Of a stretch of 64,000 bases of DNA, positions 32,941-43,016 are shown one piece after another. Source of the stretch: Lonicera japonica (Eukaryota; Streptophyta; Magnoliopsida; Dipsacales; Caprifoliaceae); contig JAKCWG010000365.1 of the NCBI GenBank assembly GCA_021464415.1, positions 1-64,000 on the forward strand, in the 5' to 3' direction. Position 1 is the first letter of the stretch; each line of letters begins with the position of its first letter. The notes beneath the pieces were generated by a model. That model did no database searches, was not told where the DNA came from, and saw nothing but the letters and a program-made list of their open reading frames with translations. Both the position numbers and the translations under genes were made by a program.

Positions 32941-33289
32941 TATCTAAATCTAAAATGAATTGAGGTCTTAGGGTGGGGAATTTAATCACGAAAAATAAGG
33001 CTTTGCTCGATAAATGGCTATGTATATTTCCGTTAGAAAAAGAATCTCTTTGGCATGTTGTTATTGCAAGTAAGTATATGGCTCTCACTTAAATGATTGG
33101 ATTCCGAACAATGAATCCAATGGTTCTCTCCGTGCTCCTTGGAAATCAATTTCAAGAGTGTGGAACAAATTTGAACAAAATACAAAATTAGTAGTGGGGA
33201 ATGAGGAGAGAATTTTGTTTTAGGAAGATGTATGGGTAGGGCTTTGTCCGCTAAAAGAATCATTTCCTTGACTGTATTGCCTCTTTCAA

Positions 33290-33832
33290 AATAGTAACAT
33301 GTCCATCCAAATAGTCAGTTCATGGTCACCTAGTTTAAGTCATTCTTGGGACTTATCTTTCAAAAGGAACTTCAATGATAGAGAATTTGCTGAGTTCAGT
33401 TCATTGATGGATCTAATCCACAGTGTAATTTTGAGTCAAAATCGTATAGATAGGCAGGTCTGGGCTGCTCAAAAATATAGGGAATTCTCTTGCAAATTGT
33501 TCTTTGACGTTCTTTCTCATACGTCAAACTTAAGCTCATCCAATCCATTTAGTTTTGTCTGGAAATTGGGGGTTCATTCAAAGGTTAATGTGTTCGCTTT
33601 GCTCGTTTTTAGAGGAAAAGTGAGCACTAGTGATTTAATTCAAGAAAGGGGACCATATATGTGTTTATCACCATCGTGGTATCTGCTATGCAAAAGGAGT
33701 GGAGAGGACATTAATCACATCCTTCTCCACTGCTTGTTTTCACAAAAAAATTGGGTGTTGCTGTTTGAAATGTTTGGTATAACAAGGGCGTTGCCAAGAA
33801 AATGGTCAGCTATTCTAGAAATGGTATGGTAA
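33290..33832 (+). pseudogene. LINE C-terminal zf-RVT-type segment
   Basis: The 177-codon open segment from 33299 includes FSFVWKLGVHSKVNVFALLV and LLCKRSGEDINHILLHC. These match the cysteine/histidine-containing module (zf-RVT) that follows RT in plant LINEs. The C-x-H-x-H-C spacing is recognisable. It ends at a stop just after EMVW, earlier than usual. Confidence 0.7.
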
Positions 33833-34077
33833 TTCAAATAGAGTGGAGAAAAGGTGAAAAGCATATGGAGTATTACAGTCTTGGCCATGGCCTAGGGTAT
33901 ATGGTTGAAAAGAAATACAAGGTTATTTGAAGATAGAAGCAACTCTGCAGGAGATATATAGGATTATATTAGATTTTTGGTCTGATTGTGGGCTAAAGCG
34001 TCCAGAGTTTTCAACAGTTCTAAGTGTTACTTGTTTGGGGTTGATAGTTTTAGTTTATGTTGCTAAGCTGTCCTAGT

Positions 34078-34245
34078 TTGCAGCTTTTTATATGTATTGC
34101 TTTGTTTATTTTAGGCTGAGTCTAGTGGATCCCTTATTCACTGTGTCTTAGCCACTAAGTTTGTAACTTTTTATATGTGTCGCTTTGTTTATTTTAGGCT
34201 GAATATATTGGATCCTTCATCCACTGTGTCTTAGCCATGCTTATC
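34078..34245 (+). repeat. Direct repeat in the LINE 3' UTR
   Basis: Two copies of about 80-100 bp share TTTATATGT, then CGCTTTGTTTATTTTAGGCTGA (one base differs in the first copy) and CACTGTGTCTTAGCCA, starting near 34084 and 34170. Confidence 0.8.
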
Positions 34246-34411
34246 CATTGATGTTGTATCTTTTGAGATGCAATAAAATATTATTTCTTATCCAAAAAAA
34301 AATGAAGACATTTTTGTACAAAAGCAAATTTACATAAATATAAGACATTGCTCGGCAAGGCATTCTACGAATTTTTATTTCTTTTTACAAAGGCAAAATT
34401 CATTAAGACTT

Positions 34412-35515
34412 TGTAACACCCCCGCCTTAATAGACAAGATAACACCCGTAATTAAGGCCTGGAATGTCACTAACCCATCTTAGATTGACTAAAATAGGTA
34501 TATATGTAAATACACAAAGAAATTCAAACGGTAAATATCCTACTTGTCCATCAACACGATATAAGACAACAGTACTACTCATAAACATGTATACAGACAT
34601 ATAACCGTTACACACAACCAACTAAGTAAGTTCAAAAATAATATATATAACACTCCGGGTTAGCCGTGGCTCCCCGCGAGAACATATACATGATAAAAAT
34701 ACATCTGTATTAGAGCCACTAACTCGTTCTTAATCCCGCCGCGTCCCTGTCCTCTTTGGACTCCTGGATACCTGTAGGGTTTTAGAAAAACGGGGTGAAC
34801 ATATCGCTCAGTAGGGGGGAAAGGAAAGGGATACAACTTTGAAAACATTTATTTACTTATGACCCTAAAGAGAATAATCTTTATTACAAAACAATTTAAT
34901 CATTATTCCTGACAGTTCATAAACAACTAATTCATAATAATGCATCCTCATGCATATGCAAGTTACCTCCCTTAGTTGCCTAGGGGAAACTAACAATGAG
35001 TTCTCAAATGCCTAGTTTAAATTTATGCCTTTTATTTTGGTATATCTTAAATTTGTATCTTAGTTGAGCATTATATGGGAATGGGTTGCACTTGCTTCAC
35101 ATCCTTTGCTACAAGATACAAAGGAGAGATACACTTGTGTTAAGTTTTGCTTACATCCTTTCTTTATATGGGAATGGGTTGCTCTTACTTCATACCCTTT
35201 TGCTTAGAAAAGTGTAAGATATTTAACATTTAGAAATTGCATTGAGAACTTTGAATGAGATTGATTCTACATAATGTTGCAAAGCGAATGAATTCTATAA
35301 TGAGTTAGCCTTTTCTCATCATTTGATACATCACTTTAATTTTTACTGCATAACTTTAAAATCAACAATTAAAATTAACCAATCCATTTCTTTAAACAAA
35401 GCCTTGGACTTGTAATCGCCATATCGTCTTTCCGACTATCCTTGTGGTTCAACACTTAGACTTACCAAGTATTATAACTTGACAACCTAAGCGCGGAAGT
35501 ATTTTCGGCCACATC
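34412..35515. repeat. Unassigned repeat, possibly an LTR fragment
   Basis: It begins TGTAACACCCCCGCC, a start seen in some plant Gypsy LTRs. It contains a direct repeat of about 90 bp with TATATGGGAATGGGTTGC at about 35069 and 35164. Host block 2 homology resumes at about 35520. No coding domain and no target duplication were found, so the identity is uncertain. Confidence 0.35.
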
Positions 35516-35519
35516 ATGT

Positions 35520-38020
35520 ACGTTATATTGTATTATATCCATAATTCTAATCCGGCATTCCACCAAACGCACAATCCTTACAACTCAAGCTTACCTCTTA
35601 TGGCATTTATCCTATCCTATCATACCTGTTTATTTGGCACGCCAAACATAACGTTAAGAAAGTTACGGTCTTAAAATTTATGTGTGTTTAGTTGTGAAAA
35701 TAATTTACCTGTAAATACGATAATTCTCTCATAATTCAAACTGGTTAATGATATATTAAATTAAACTATTTCAAGCAAAAAAACTTGAATTTGAGATTTT
35801 AGCAGCGAAGTATTGAGTTTACCAACTAAGGTTGCCTTAGAGAAGTGAATTCAATTCTACAAATGAAGCTCTTAAATCAGACAAAATTTTAAATAAAAGT
35901 TATTCTTTTAAAACGTATTCTTATTCTAACCTCTTAAATTTTCCCAAATACATCAATTGAAATAAACCACCATTACAAATAAATAATTAAGATAGCCAAA
36001 TAAATAATTGAGATTTTTAATCTCGTGAACAAGCTTGGCATAGCTTCAAGTTAAAGCTGTACATAAAGCTTTAACGTGGAGCTATTTGTTATATTAGTTT
36101 CTTCCAATATTTTAAAATTTTCTTTATTCAAACTAAAAAATAAAATAGAAAAGACTTAGTATAACTGAATTTGACTACTAATTAATTATACTAATTTAGA
36201 GCTTTGAACAATAGTTGAATTTGTGATGTTTTCATTTCTCATAAGTTGCATATATGTATGTCTTCATACCTAATTAAGATCGAAGAGATAATTAAAAAGA
36301 GAAATCTAAGTGTATTTGGATATTTGAAATAGGAATTCTATCGAATTTTAATTCTTTGAATGACAAATTGTTTTCATTGAGTTCAGTCTCTTAAGTTTTT
36401 GGGTTTAAATTTTCAGGTGAACTTACATAATTTTTTAGTTGTTAATCTATTAATCGACTGAAACAAAATCATTTACACTAATGCACCCTAAACTAATTAA
36501 AGACTTAAATTTGCACCATAAACAATGTTTAAGACAATTTGCACCCTACACATTCAATTTGTTGCAATCAAATCCAATTTTGGCCAAATTTCTAAACATG
36601 ATCAATTCACGTGATCGTCATTTTGATCAACAACAACAAATAGATTCCCATCTAACAAACGATTTGTTTGTATGTTAAGAGTTATTGTAATGAGATTTTT
36701 TTTGTTTTTAGAGCAAAAACAAAATTTGCAGTGCTCAAGGTTTTAGTTCAAAAATAGGTTTACATTAAAATCTACATCTTATGTTCCTCGTGGATTTAGT
36801 GCAAAAATAAATTTGTAAATTCATGCCAGAGCTCCGGTAAGGTCGTCAGCGGTTGTGACAGTGGTCACCAAAGTTCCTGTATGTTTACCCGAGTTCCAAT
36901 AGTAGTGAATAGTAGCGGCAGTCGGTGGTGATTAAATATTTTATTTAAAAAAAAATATAGGTAGTCTATTTTAAACTAAAAAATGAGTGCTCTTATTTTA
37001 AAATGATAAAATAAACAAAAATTAAAGTGATCATCGAAAAATAAAAAAATTAAAGTGTCATTTTGAATCAAAAATACATATTGGTATATTAATCTCCCAA
37101 GTGCCGAGGTATTGATATATAAGATAATATATATTAATACCTACTTTCATTTATCCCTATATATATATGTTTTTGTGGAGGGAACCTTTGAACCTACTGT
37201 CTCTTGAATTTTGATATTTATTATTTTTTTCGATCTACATCCTAAATGTAAATTGTCCGAGTTCCAAATCCATCCTAAATTAACAACATGGATACCTTTT
37301 TGTACAAGTTCAGATAATTAGTTAAAATGATATCTAAAGTCTAAACCAAATCTCTCACTGATCCTTAAAATTCTATTTTCGGTTGAATCGTCCTTAAAGT
37401 TTTTTATTTTGGTTGAAACATCCTTAAATTTTTTTAATTTCGGCTGAAGCATCCAAAAATGCCTCCTTAAAAGATGGGCTCGTGACAATCACGTGCGTTT
37501 TCATTCATCTTTTTAGTAGGACATCCAATTTTAACCGAGTGAGAGAAAATTATAAACTTTTAAGGATGCTTTAACTGAAAATTGAACTTTAGAGACGAGA
37601 AAAAGATTCGGATCAAACTTTAGGAATTATTTTTGCTAATTACCCTACAAGTTCATTTTGTAGAGCTGGTATCTAGCTAGCTATATTAATTAGTTCTTTT
37701 TGGGCAGATCTTCTATGCCTCATAAATTAAGAAGGAAAAAAAATTATGTTACTGGGCATATTATATATCTATACGTATATACACTTAACTCTCAATCCAG
37801 AGTTGCATTGATAGCATATATTTATTGGTTATACATATATAAATACACACACGTCAACATAATATTAAAAACGTACACACCACAAACCACTAGATTTTAT
37901 TCGCTGCAGGCAACACAAGTACCGTGTGCATGCACGAGCAAACATACATGATAATATTAAATACAAACCATCGATGCAACTCGACCTATTCGTGCGCACA
38001 TTATGCATGGTGCCACATAT
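35520..38020. repeat. Host block 2 (paralogous to 2950-3980 plus 22776-24331)
   Basis: 35520-35780 matches 2950-3280, including the right end of the MITE. About 35930-36075 matches the DNA left of the Tat insertion. 36076 onward matches the DNA right of it, giving an empty site at about 36075-36080. Further homology runs to the peptide gene. No other gene is seen; open frames such as 36481-36678 lie in shared intergenic repeat and lack coding features. Confidence 0.8.
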
Positions 38021-38356
38021 TTATGCTTCCAGCGTATCCGAGTTCTTGCAGCACATTCCGTAGCAGACCCCGGGTATAATAAGGCAGCCGCAACCCGGAG
38101 CGCATGCCATGATATTGTCTAGGCAAAATGATCCGCTACAACGATCACCGGTACCACTGACGCCGATAATGAGTCGTTCAGCGTCCATGAATTTCCTCGA
38201 GACTACTGGACTCTTATTATTGTTGTTGTTGTTGTTTGCATTTTCAGGTTGAGGGAGTGCGAATGCCGATGGAGAAGGGGTAATGGCAATAAGCACAACC
38301 ATGGCTATCGCAAGGAAAACTCTCACTACTTTTTCACTTTCCATCACTATTTTCAC
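38021..38356 (-). CDS. Secreted cysteine-rich (knottin-like) peptide precursor
   Basis: 111 residues. The N-terminus is a hydrophobic signal peptide (about residues 10-33, VVRVFLAIAMVVLIAI...). An Asn-rich linker encoded by a trinucleotide run follows, then a basic propeptide (VSRKFMDAERL). The C-terminal domain has eight cysteines spaced C-x4-C-x6-C-x3-C-x-C-x6-C-x3-CC. The first six follow the order and C-x-C signature of cystine-knot peptides such as pea albumin 1b or cyclotides, though the loop lengths differ. The precursor ends CKNSDTLEA. A TATA box lies about 70 bp upstream of the ATG. Met5 is an alternative start. The family is not certain; a secreted defence-type or signalling peptide is inferred from architecture only. 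A broken paralogue lies at 24332-24498. Confidence 0.75.
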   Translation of the reverse strand: MKIVMESEKVVRVFLAIAMVVLIAITPSPSAFALPQPENANNNNNNNKSPVVSRKFMDAERLIIGVSGTGDRCSGSFCLDNIMACAPGCGCLIIPGVCYGMCCKNSDTLEA

Positions 38357-38425
38357 ACTCTCTTGAGACTTAAAGTAAATATTTTGTGAATGTGTTCTTG
38401 TGTGGTTCCATTACTTCTTATTTCC

Positions 38426-38436
38426 CTTTTATAGGC
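38426..38436 (-). promoter_or_regulatory. TATA box of the cysteine-rich peptide gene
   Basis: The minus strand reads CCTATAAAAGG, a close match to the plant TATA consensus, about 70 bp before the ATG at 38356. Confidence 0.65.
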
Positions 38437-39364
38437 ATATGCTTGGGGAAACGTGTTTTGCGTGGTTGGATATTTTGTATAATATATCTTCTGGCTTTGT
38501 CTATGAAATATATTATTTTATATGAAACATATGATTAGAAAGCTGAGATTTTTTTATTTTTTTTGTGTATTTAAAGCATGTGATAGTATGAAATATATTA
38601 TTTTATGTGAAACAAATTATTGGAAACCTGGGTTTATTTTTTATTTTTTTTATTAATTTAAAGCATGCCTTATTTAGGCAAGTTTAAAAGTTGAAAGGGG
38701 AAACAACCATTATTAAAACCAACTCACCAAAAAGTTGGCTATGTTAAATAATAAATCAAATTATCTTTTTGTTTAGTTTGTACATCTTACATTTATAAAT
38801 AAAAGACATACTTCCAAAGTAATATGTAAAAATAAAAAGCTATTTTACTCATTATTAATTAGTTTTAAGTTGAATAATTTAAACTTTAATATGGTATTAA
38901 AAGGAAGGCAATTCCATGTCAACGCCCGACGGTCACAAGGGTTATATATATCATATATTTTAGATCAGTTTTAAAGCGCATAGTTCTCTTTGTAAGAAAC
39001 AAAAACCATCCAATTCAAGAGTTAAAAAGAGTAATTTTGTCATGGAGACGATTTTCATAGTGAGTAGATCATTTTTAATTACAATATTTCACTAAAAAAT
39101 TAAATTATCATTTTTAAAATATTTATGAAAGTACGATCATCATGTGAGAGGAGAAAAACGAAATTACAAAACAAGGTGGTGGTAAGTGGGAATTATGGCC
39201 TCTCCCAAATTTTTAGCTCCTTTTCATGTATTGGAAATTTTATAAATTTTAAGTCTAACTGCATTATTGGTTCCTCCTAATTAACTTCATAAATTCACGC
39301 TTTTATTGACTTAATCAAAGTTACCTTGGAAATATATTTTGTATGATATAATTTCATACTTTTA

Positions 39365-39649
39365 GGCTCCGTTTGATTGTAAGGTGGAAAAGGAAAATAA
39401 ATTTGAGTTAGTTTTGGTAAAAAGATGAAAAATAAGTTGAGTGATAGGAGTGATATCCTCTTAATTTTTAAGTTTTTACATGAAGAAATTTTCTATACTT
39501 GATGGTGAGGGAAAAAATTTCACAAAAAATATAAATGGATTGAAGATATCTACTCATAAATGAGCAACATCTCTCACTTTATTTTCTATCTTTTTACACA
39601 AACTAACTAAATTTATTTTCTTTTTCTATCTTTGCAATCAAATGGAGCC
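39365..39649. mobile_element. MITE, 285 bp, terminal inverted repeats GGCTCCGTTTGATTG
   Basis: It starts GGCTCCGTTTGATTG and ends CAATCAAATGGAGCC, a 15-bp inverted repeat with one mismatch. The flanks are TTA on the left and TAA a base after the right end. The paralogous units at about 49635 and 50575 read through the same point without the insert. The TIR and short TA-containing target fit PIF/Harbinger-type MITEs, but the superfamily is inferred. Confidence 0.8.
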
Positions 39650-40360
39650 ATAATATGAAATATATTATGTTGGTGAAAATTATTTTCTGGCCGGCTTTGT
39701 CATTGTTTGTTTGAAACATATTAATTTTTTATGACACATAGGGTCCAAAAGCTGAGATTAATTTTTTTATTATTAGTTTAAAGCATGCGATTGTATGAAA
39801 TTTATTATTTTATGTGAAGCAAATTATTGGAAACCTAGGGTTTTTTTTTCAAACATTGGGCGTGTTAAAAGTTGAAAGGGAAAATGAATTCTTAAAAAAA
39901 AAGTTGAAATGGAAAATGACCATTATTAAAGTCAACTCGTCAAAAACTTGCCGGTGAGAAATAATAATTGAAATTCTCTTTTTGTTTGGTTTGTAAAATA
40001 CTTTCAAAATAATATGTAAAAATAAAAAGCTATTTTACTAGTTGTTAATTAATTATATGAACATTTGAATAATGTTCATATTATTTGTTCCACACAGTTC
40101 ACCATTTTGCGTCCGTACTAAATTAAGAAAGTTCTATCTAACTTTGTTTATTTTTTATTTTTTTTTTCAAATTCTACTTCTAGGAGAAATGTTGCAAACA
40201 AGTGAGGAAAAAAATGGTCTGCAAAACTTGATTTTATAAATAATAAAAATTGGCACTTAAATAATACAAAAACAATAATTGGTTTGAAATATACACTTTA
40301 AAAACTTATTTGCAATTTCACCCCCTAAAGTTAAATACTTAACTTGTACTTTAACACCAT

Positions 40361-40365
40361 CCAAG
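40361..40365. repeat. Target site duplication CCAAG (left) of the Athila-type element
   Basis: CCAAG precedes the left LTR and is repeated at 47530-47534. Confidence 0.93.
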
Positions 40366-42015
40366 TGACGCAGCCGAATTAGCGCGTTGCGATAGAGCCC
40401 AAGTGCAGGCACGTCAAGTTGTAATATAGTCTCGGAAGTCCGAGTGTCGAACCACAGGGATAAGTGAAAAGGAGTGGAATGGATTACGGATTAAATGGTT
40501 TTCTGATTCTTGTAAATTGAAATGGTTGTAGAACAACGAAAATGTAAAACAGTTGCGAAAATTAATAAGAAAGCACTAAGGTAGGTGGAGATTAGTTACG
40601 ATTTAAGAAACGGTGATCATTAGCTCATACTAAGATTACAACACAAGGATTCTCGAGAAATGGGGAATGTTGGTGTATCTCTCAATAGCAAAGGGTGCGA
40701 CGCTAGGCGACTCATTCCCGAATTGAAGCTATATCAAGAGAGAGACAAACGACATTCCACCAAAGACGAGGTTATCATTCCTACCTCTTAGCTACGGGTG
40801 TGAAGCAAGGCAACCCATTCCCGATGACGCTAATCCGAGATAGATATGACAAACTCATCATAAAAAGATTTAACATTAAGCAAGTGTGGTAATCTAATGA
40901 TTTAAAGAATGAAAATTAGAAAGTGAATCCTAACAATGGAACGGAATGAAGTTTATGGGATAAATTCGTCAACTCATCGTTTATCACTTATGGTAGAAAA
41001 TAAAGAGTCTAAGTATCACATAAAGTGTAAGAAGCAATCAATATATCAATAAATGAATCAAAGATAAGCTAAACAAATTTATAATCCATCTATGGAGTTT
41101 TGAGAACTATTCATAAATTCTATGAAGAGGGAAAAAGCTCCATGGATGGGGGAAAAAGACTACAAGCTTTCTAGAACCATATAAATATGTTGTATGTTCA
41201 TTAACAATCAAGCACTAAATATACAAGGCATATAAAGTCTTAATTTATTGTGAATATACCTAGAAAGCTTGTAACAATGGAGGAAATGAAGAAGAAAAGG
41301 ATTTACAACTATTTCTCAATCTTTGAACATGGATTGAGCCATAAATCACCGAATATTATATCGCAAACAACCTCCGTAACCTTAGTAAGAGACTACTCCA
41401 TAATAGATGCAAGAACAAATATTATAGAAGAAGAAATCATTCTTACAAATTAAAAACTTACAAGAGAAATGAAGAACAACAAACAAGTGAGCTCTCCCCT
41501 CTCTCTAGAACTCTAAGTATGTTCAAAAATAGATAATATTATCTCCTAAGGTAAAAGAAATAATATATATTAAAAGGTAGCAAAATATCTAGCTAAATAT
41601 CTAAAATAGCTTGAACCACTAAAATAGCCCATTTTGGGTGTGAAATGGCCAAGTTTCCAGGGCCATGATCGATCATGGCCAACCCATGATCGATCATGGG
41701 GTCTTCTGCCTGAAGATTATTTGCACCATGATCAATCATGGAATTCCATGATCGATCATGCTTCTGGAAATTCTCTAAATCAGCACTTTTGTAGCTTTTG
41801 GCTAGTAGTTGATCAATTCCTCGAAGGCCATTGCATCCTATGCCTATAAACACACAGAAACACAACAAAAGCACACCTAGCGGGACAATATTAGATACAA
41901 AACTCGCTAAGACACTAATCTCAAGATAAGCGGATAATTAGGCAGAATTAATGCAATAAACGCGTCAAGCGACTCTGAGAGAGAGCTTATGCATGACAAT
42001 ATTAGGCGTTTATCA
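40366..42015 (-). repeat. 3' LTR of the Athila-type element
   Basis: 1650 bp. The few differences from the other LTR include 40836 (C versus A), a T/A-type change near 40896, 41036 (A versus C) and two changes in or beside a palindrome near 41734-41743. The next internal bases read on the minus strand are GAGGGGAGT, a polypurine tract. Confidence 0.93.
41661..41760. promoter_or_regulatory. Four CCATGATCGATCATGG-type palindromes in the Athila 3' LTR
   Basis: Palindromes lie at 41661-41680 (GGCCATGATCGATCATGGCC, 20 bp), 41683-41700 (18 bp), 41726-41741 (centre CA instead of CG) and 41747-41760. They lie about 255-355 bp into U3 in element sense. Their function is unknown. Confidence 0.6.
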
Positions 42016-43016
42016 ACTCCCCTCAACTTATCTCTTGCTAGTCCCTTAGCAAGACAAAAATATATAATAATTCCAAAAGCACTACGCTATACAAAAAGTT
42101 GTTAACTTCTAAGTTCCCAAAGAAGACGAGTTGCATCTCGTGAAGGTTTTCAGAAATGATACCTACAAACATTAGGAGTTTGATCATGATGAATGATGAG
42201 AATGAAGATTCAAGTTTCAATTTGCAAAGCAAAAGGCATTACTATCAATTTTCCAGAACGATGGACTTTTGAATGATTGTCTAATTCGCCTATCTCCTTT
42301 AGAACACAATCCCATATTCTCCAATGCTCACATACTAGACTTCGATTCAAGCAATTCAATAAAAACACAAAGAGTCATAGTCATTTGAGAAGGAGGAGAG
42401 AACTTTTTCAAAAACAAAAGCTCCGAGATTTGTCAATTCTAAGCACTTTCTTTATCTTTTCTTGGAAATTTTTGCTAAATTAGATCAGGGCGGTTTTCAT
42501 CTCTATGAGGGGCAGCGGTCTCACTTATGAAATTTCTCATTACTGCTCATTCATCGGAGCTTAAAGGAAGCTATTCACCCTTTCCCATATGGTAACCTTT
42601 ACCCATCCGTAATATTAGACAAAGAGACTTAAGATTTAGTCAAGTGAAGCTTTAAGTCAATATTAGGATAAAAGTCATCCAAGTTATCAAAGTGCTATGC
42701 TTTTGTCCTCTCATTGGAGGATCTTTTCGAAAGAGCTTCCATCATTTTTGGACAAAAATTTCTCTTCTCTCAATGAAAATAAATCTAGGTGTTATTACCG
42801 AATTGGAAACAACCAAAGCAATCTAGCATGCAGAGCAAGAGAATATAACGGGATATGAGACTAAATGGAGCAAGGCAATTTAGATTATCATTCAAATTCC
42901 TATCCAAATCAAAGAATTCATGCCAAAAGCTAATGAAACAATAGTCTTCATTTGAAAAAAAAAATCAATCATTCATCAATTTTCAAACTTCACAAAAAAA
43001 AATTAGAACAAAAGTT
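42016..43016. other. Non-coding 3' internal region of the Athila-type element
   Basis: 1 kb between the gag-protease stop and the 3' LTR. No pol remnant and no gene were recognised; the open frame at 42277-42483 lacks any domain. Confidence 0.6.

Larger units (their letters stand above)
27700..34305 (+). mobile_element. Degenerate L1-type LINE, nearly full length
   Basis: In plus-strand order: an ORF1-like segment, an AP endonuclease, a reverse transcriptase, a zinc-binding zf-RVT-type segment (about 33300-33830), then a 3' UTR ending in AATAAAATATT and a short A-run near 34295-34305. Stops and frameshifts interrupt every domain, so it is inactive. The 5' limit is uncertain; it follows the end of the Tat pol fragment at 27651. 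No target duplication was found. Confidence 0.85.
38470..40365. repeat. Tandem intergenic repeats (two diverged units) left of the Athila element
   Basis: Two diverged units start near 38520 and 39715 at a GAAAGCTGAGAT-type motif. Each contains AAAGCATG(C/T)GAT, ATTATTTTATGTGAA and GTCAACTC. Further units occur at 49180-50650, so the Athila element split an array. No gene is seen. Confidence 0.7.

Noticed and set aside
36481..36678. 65-codon plus-strand frame in host block 2
   Set aside because: The paralogous positions in blocks 1 and 3 do not keep the frame, and no signal or domain is visible.
41593..41874. 93-codon frame with repeated DRSW/MIDHG motifs in the Athila LTR (also 47107-47388)
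   Set aside because: It is a translation of the CCATGATCGATCATGG palindromes. Open frames appear on both strands from the same repeat.
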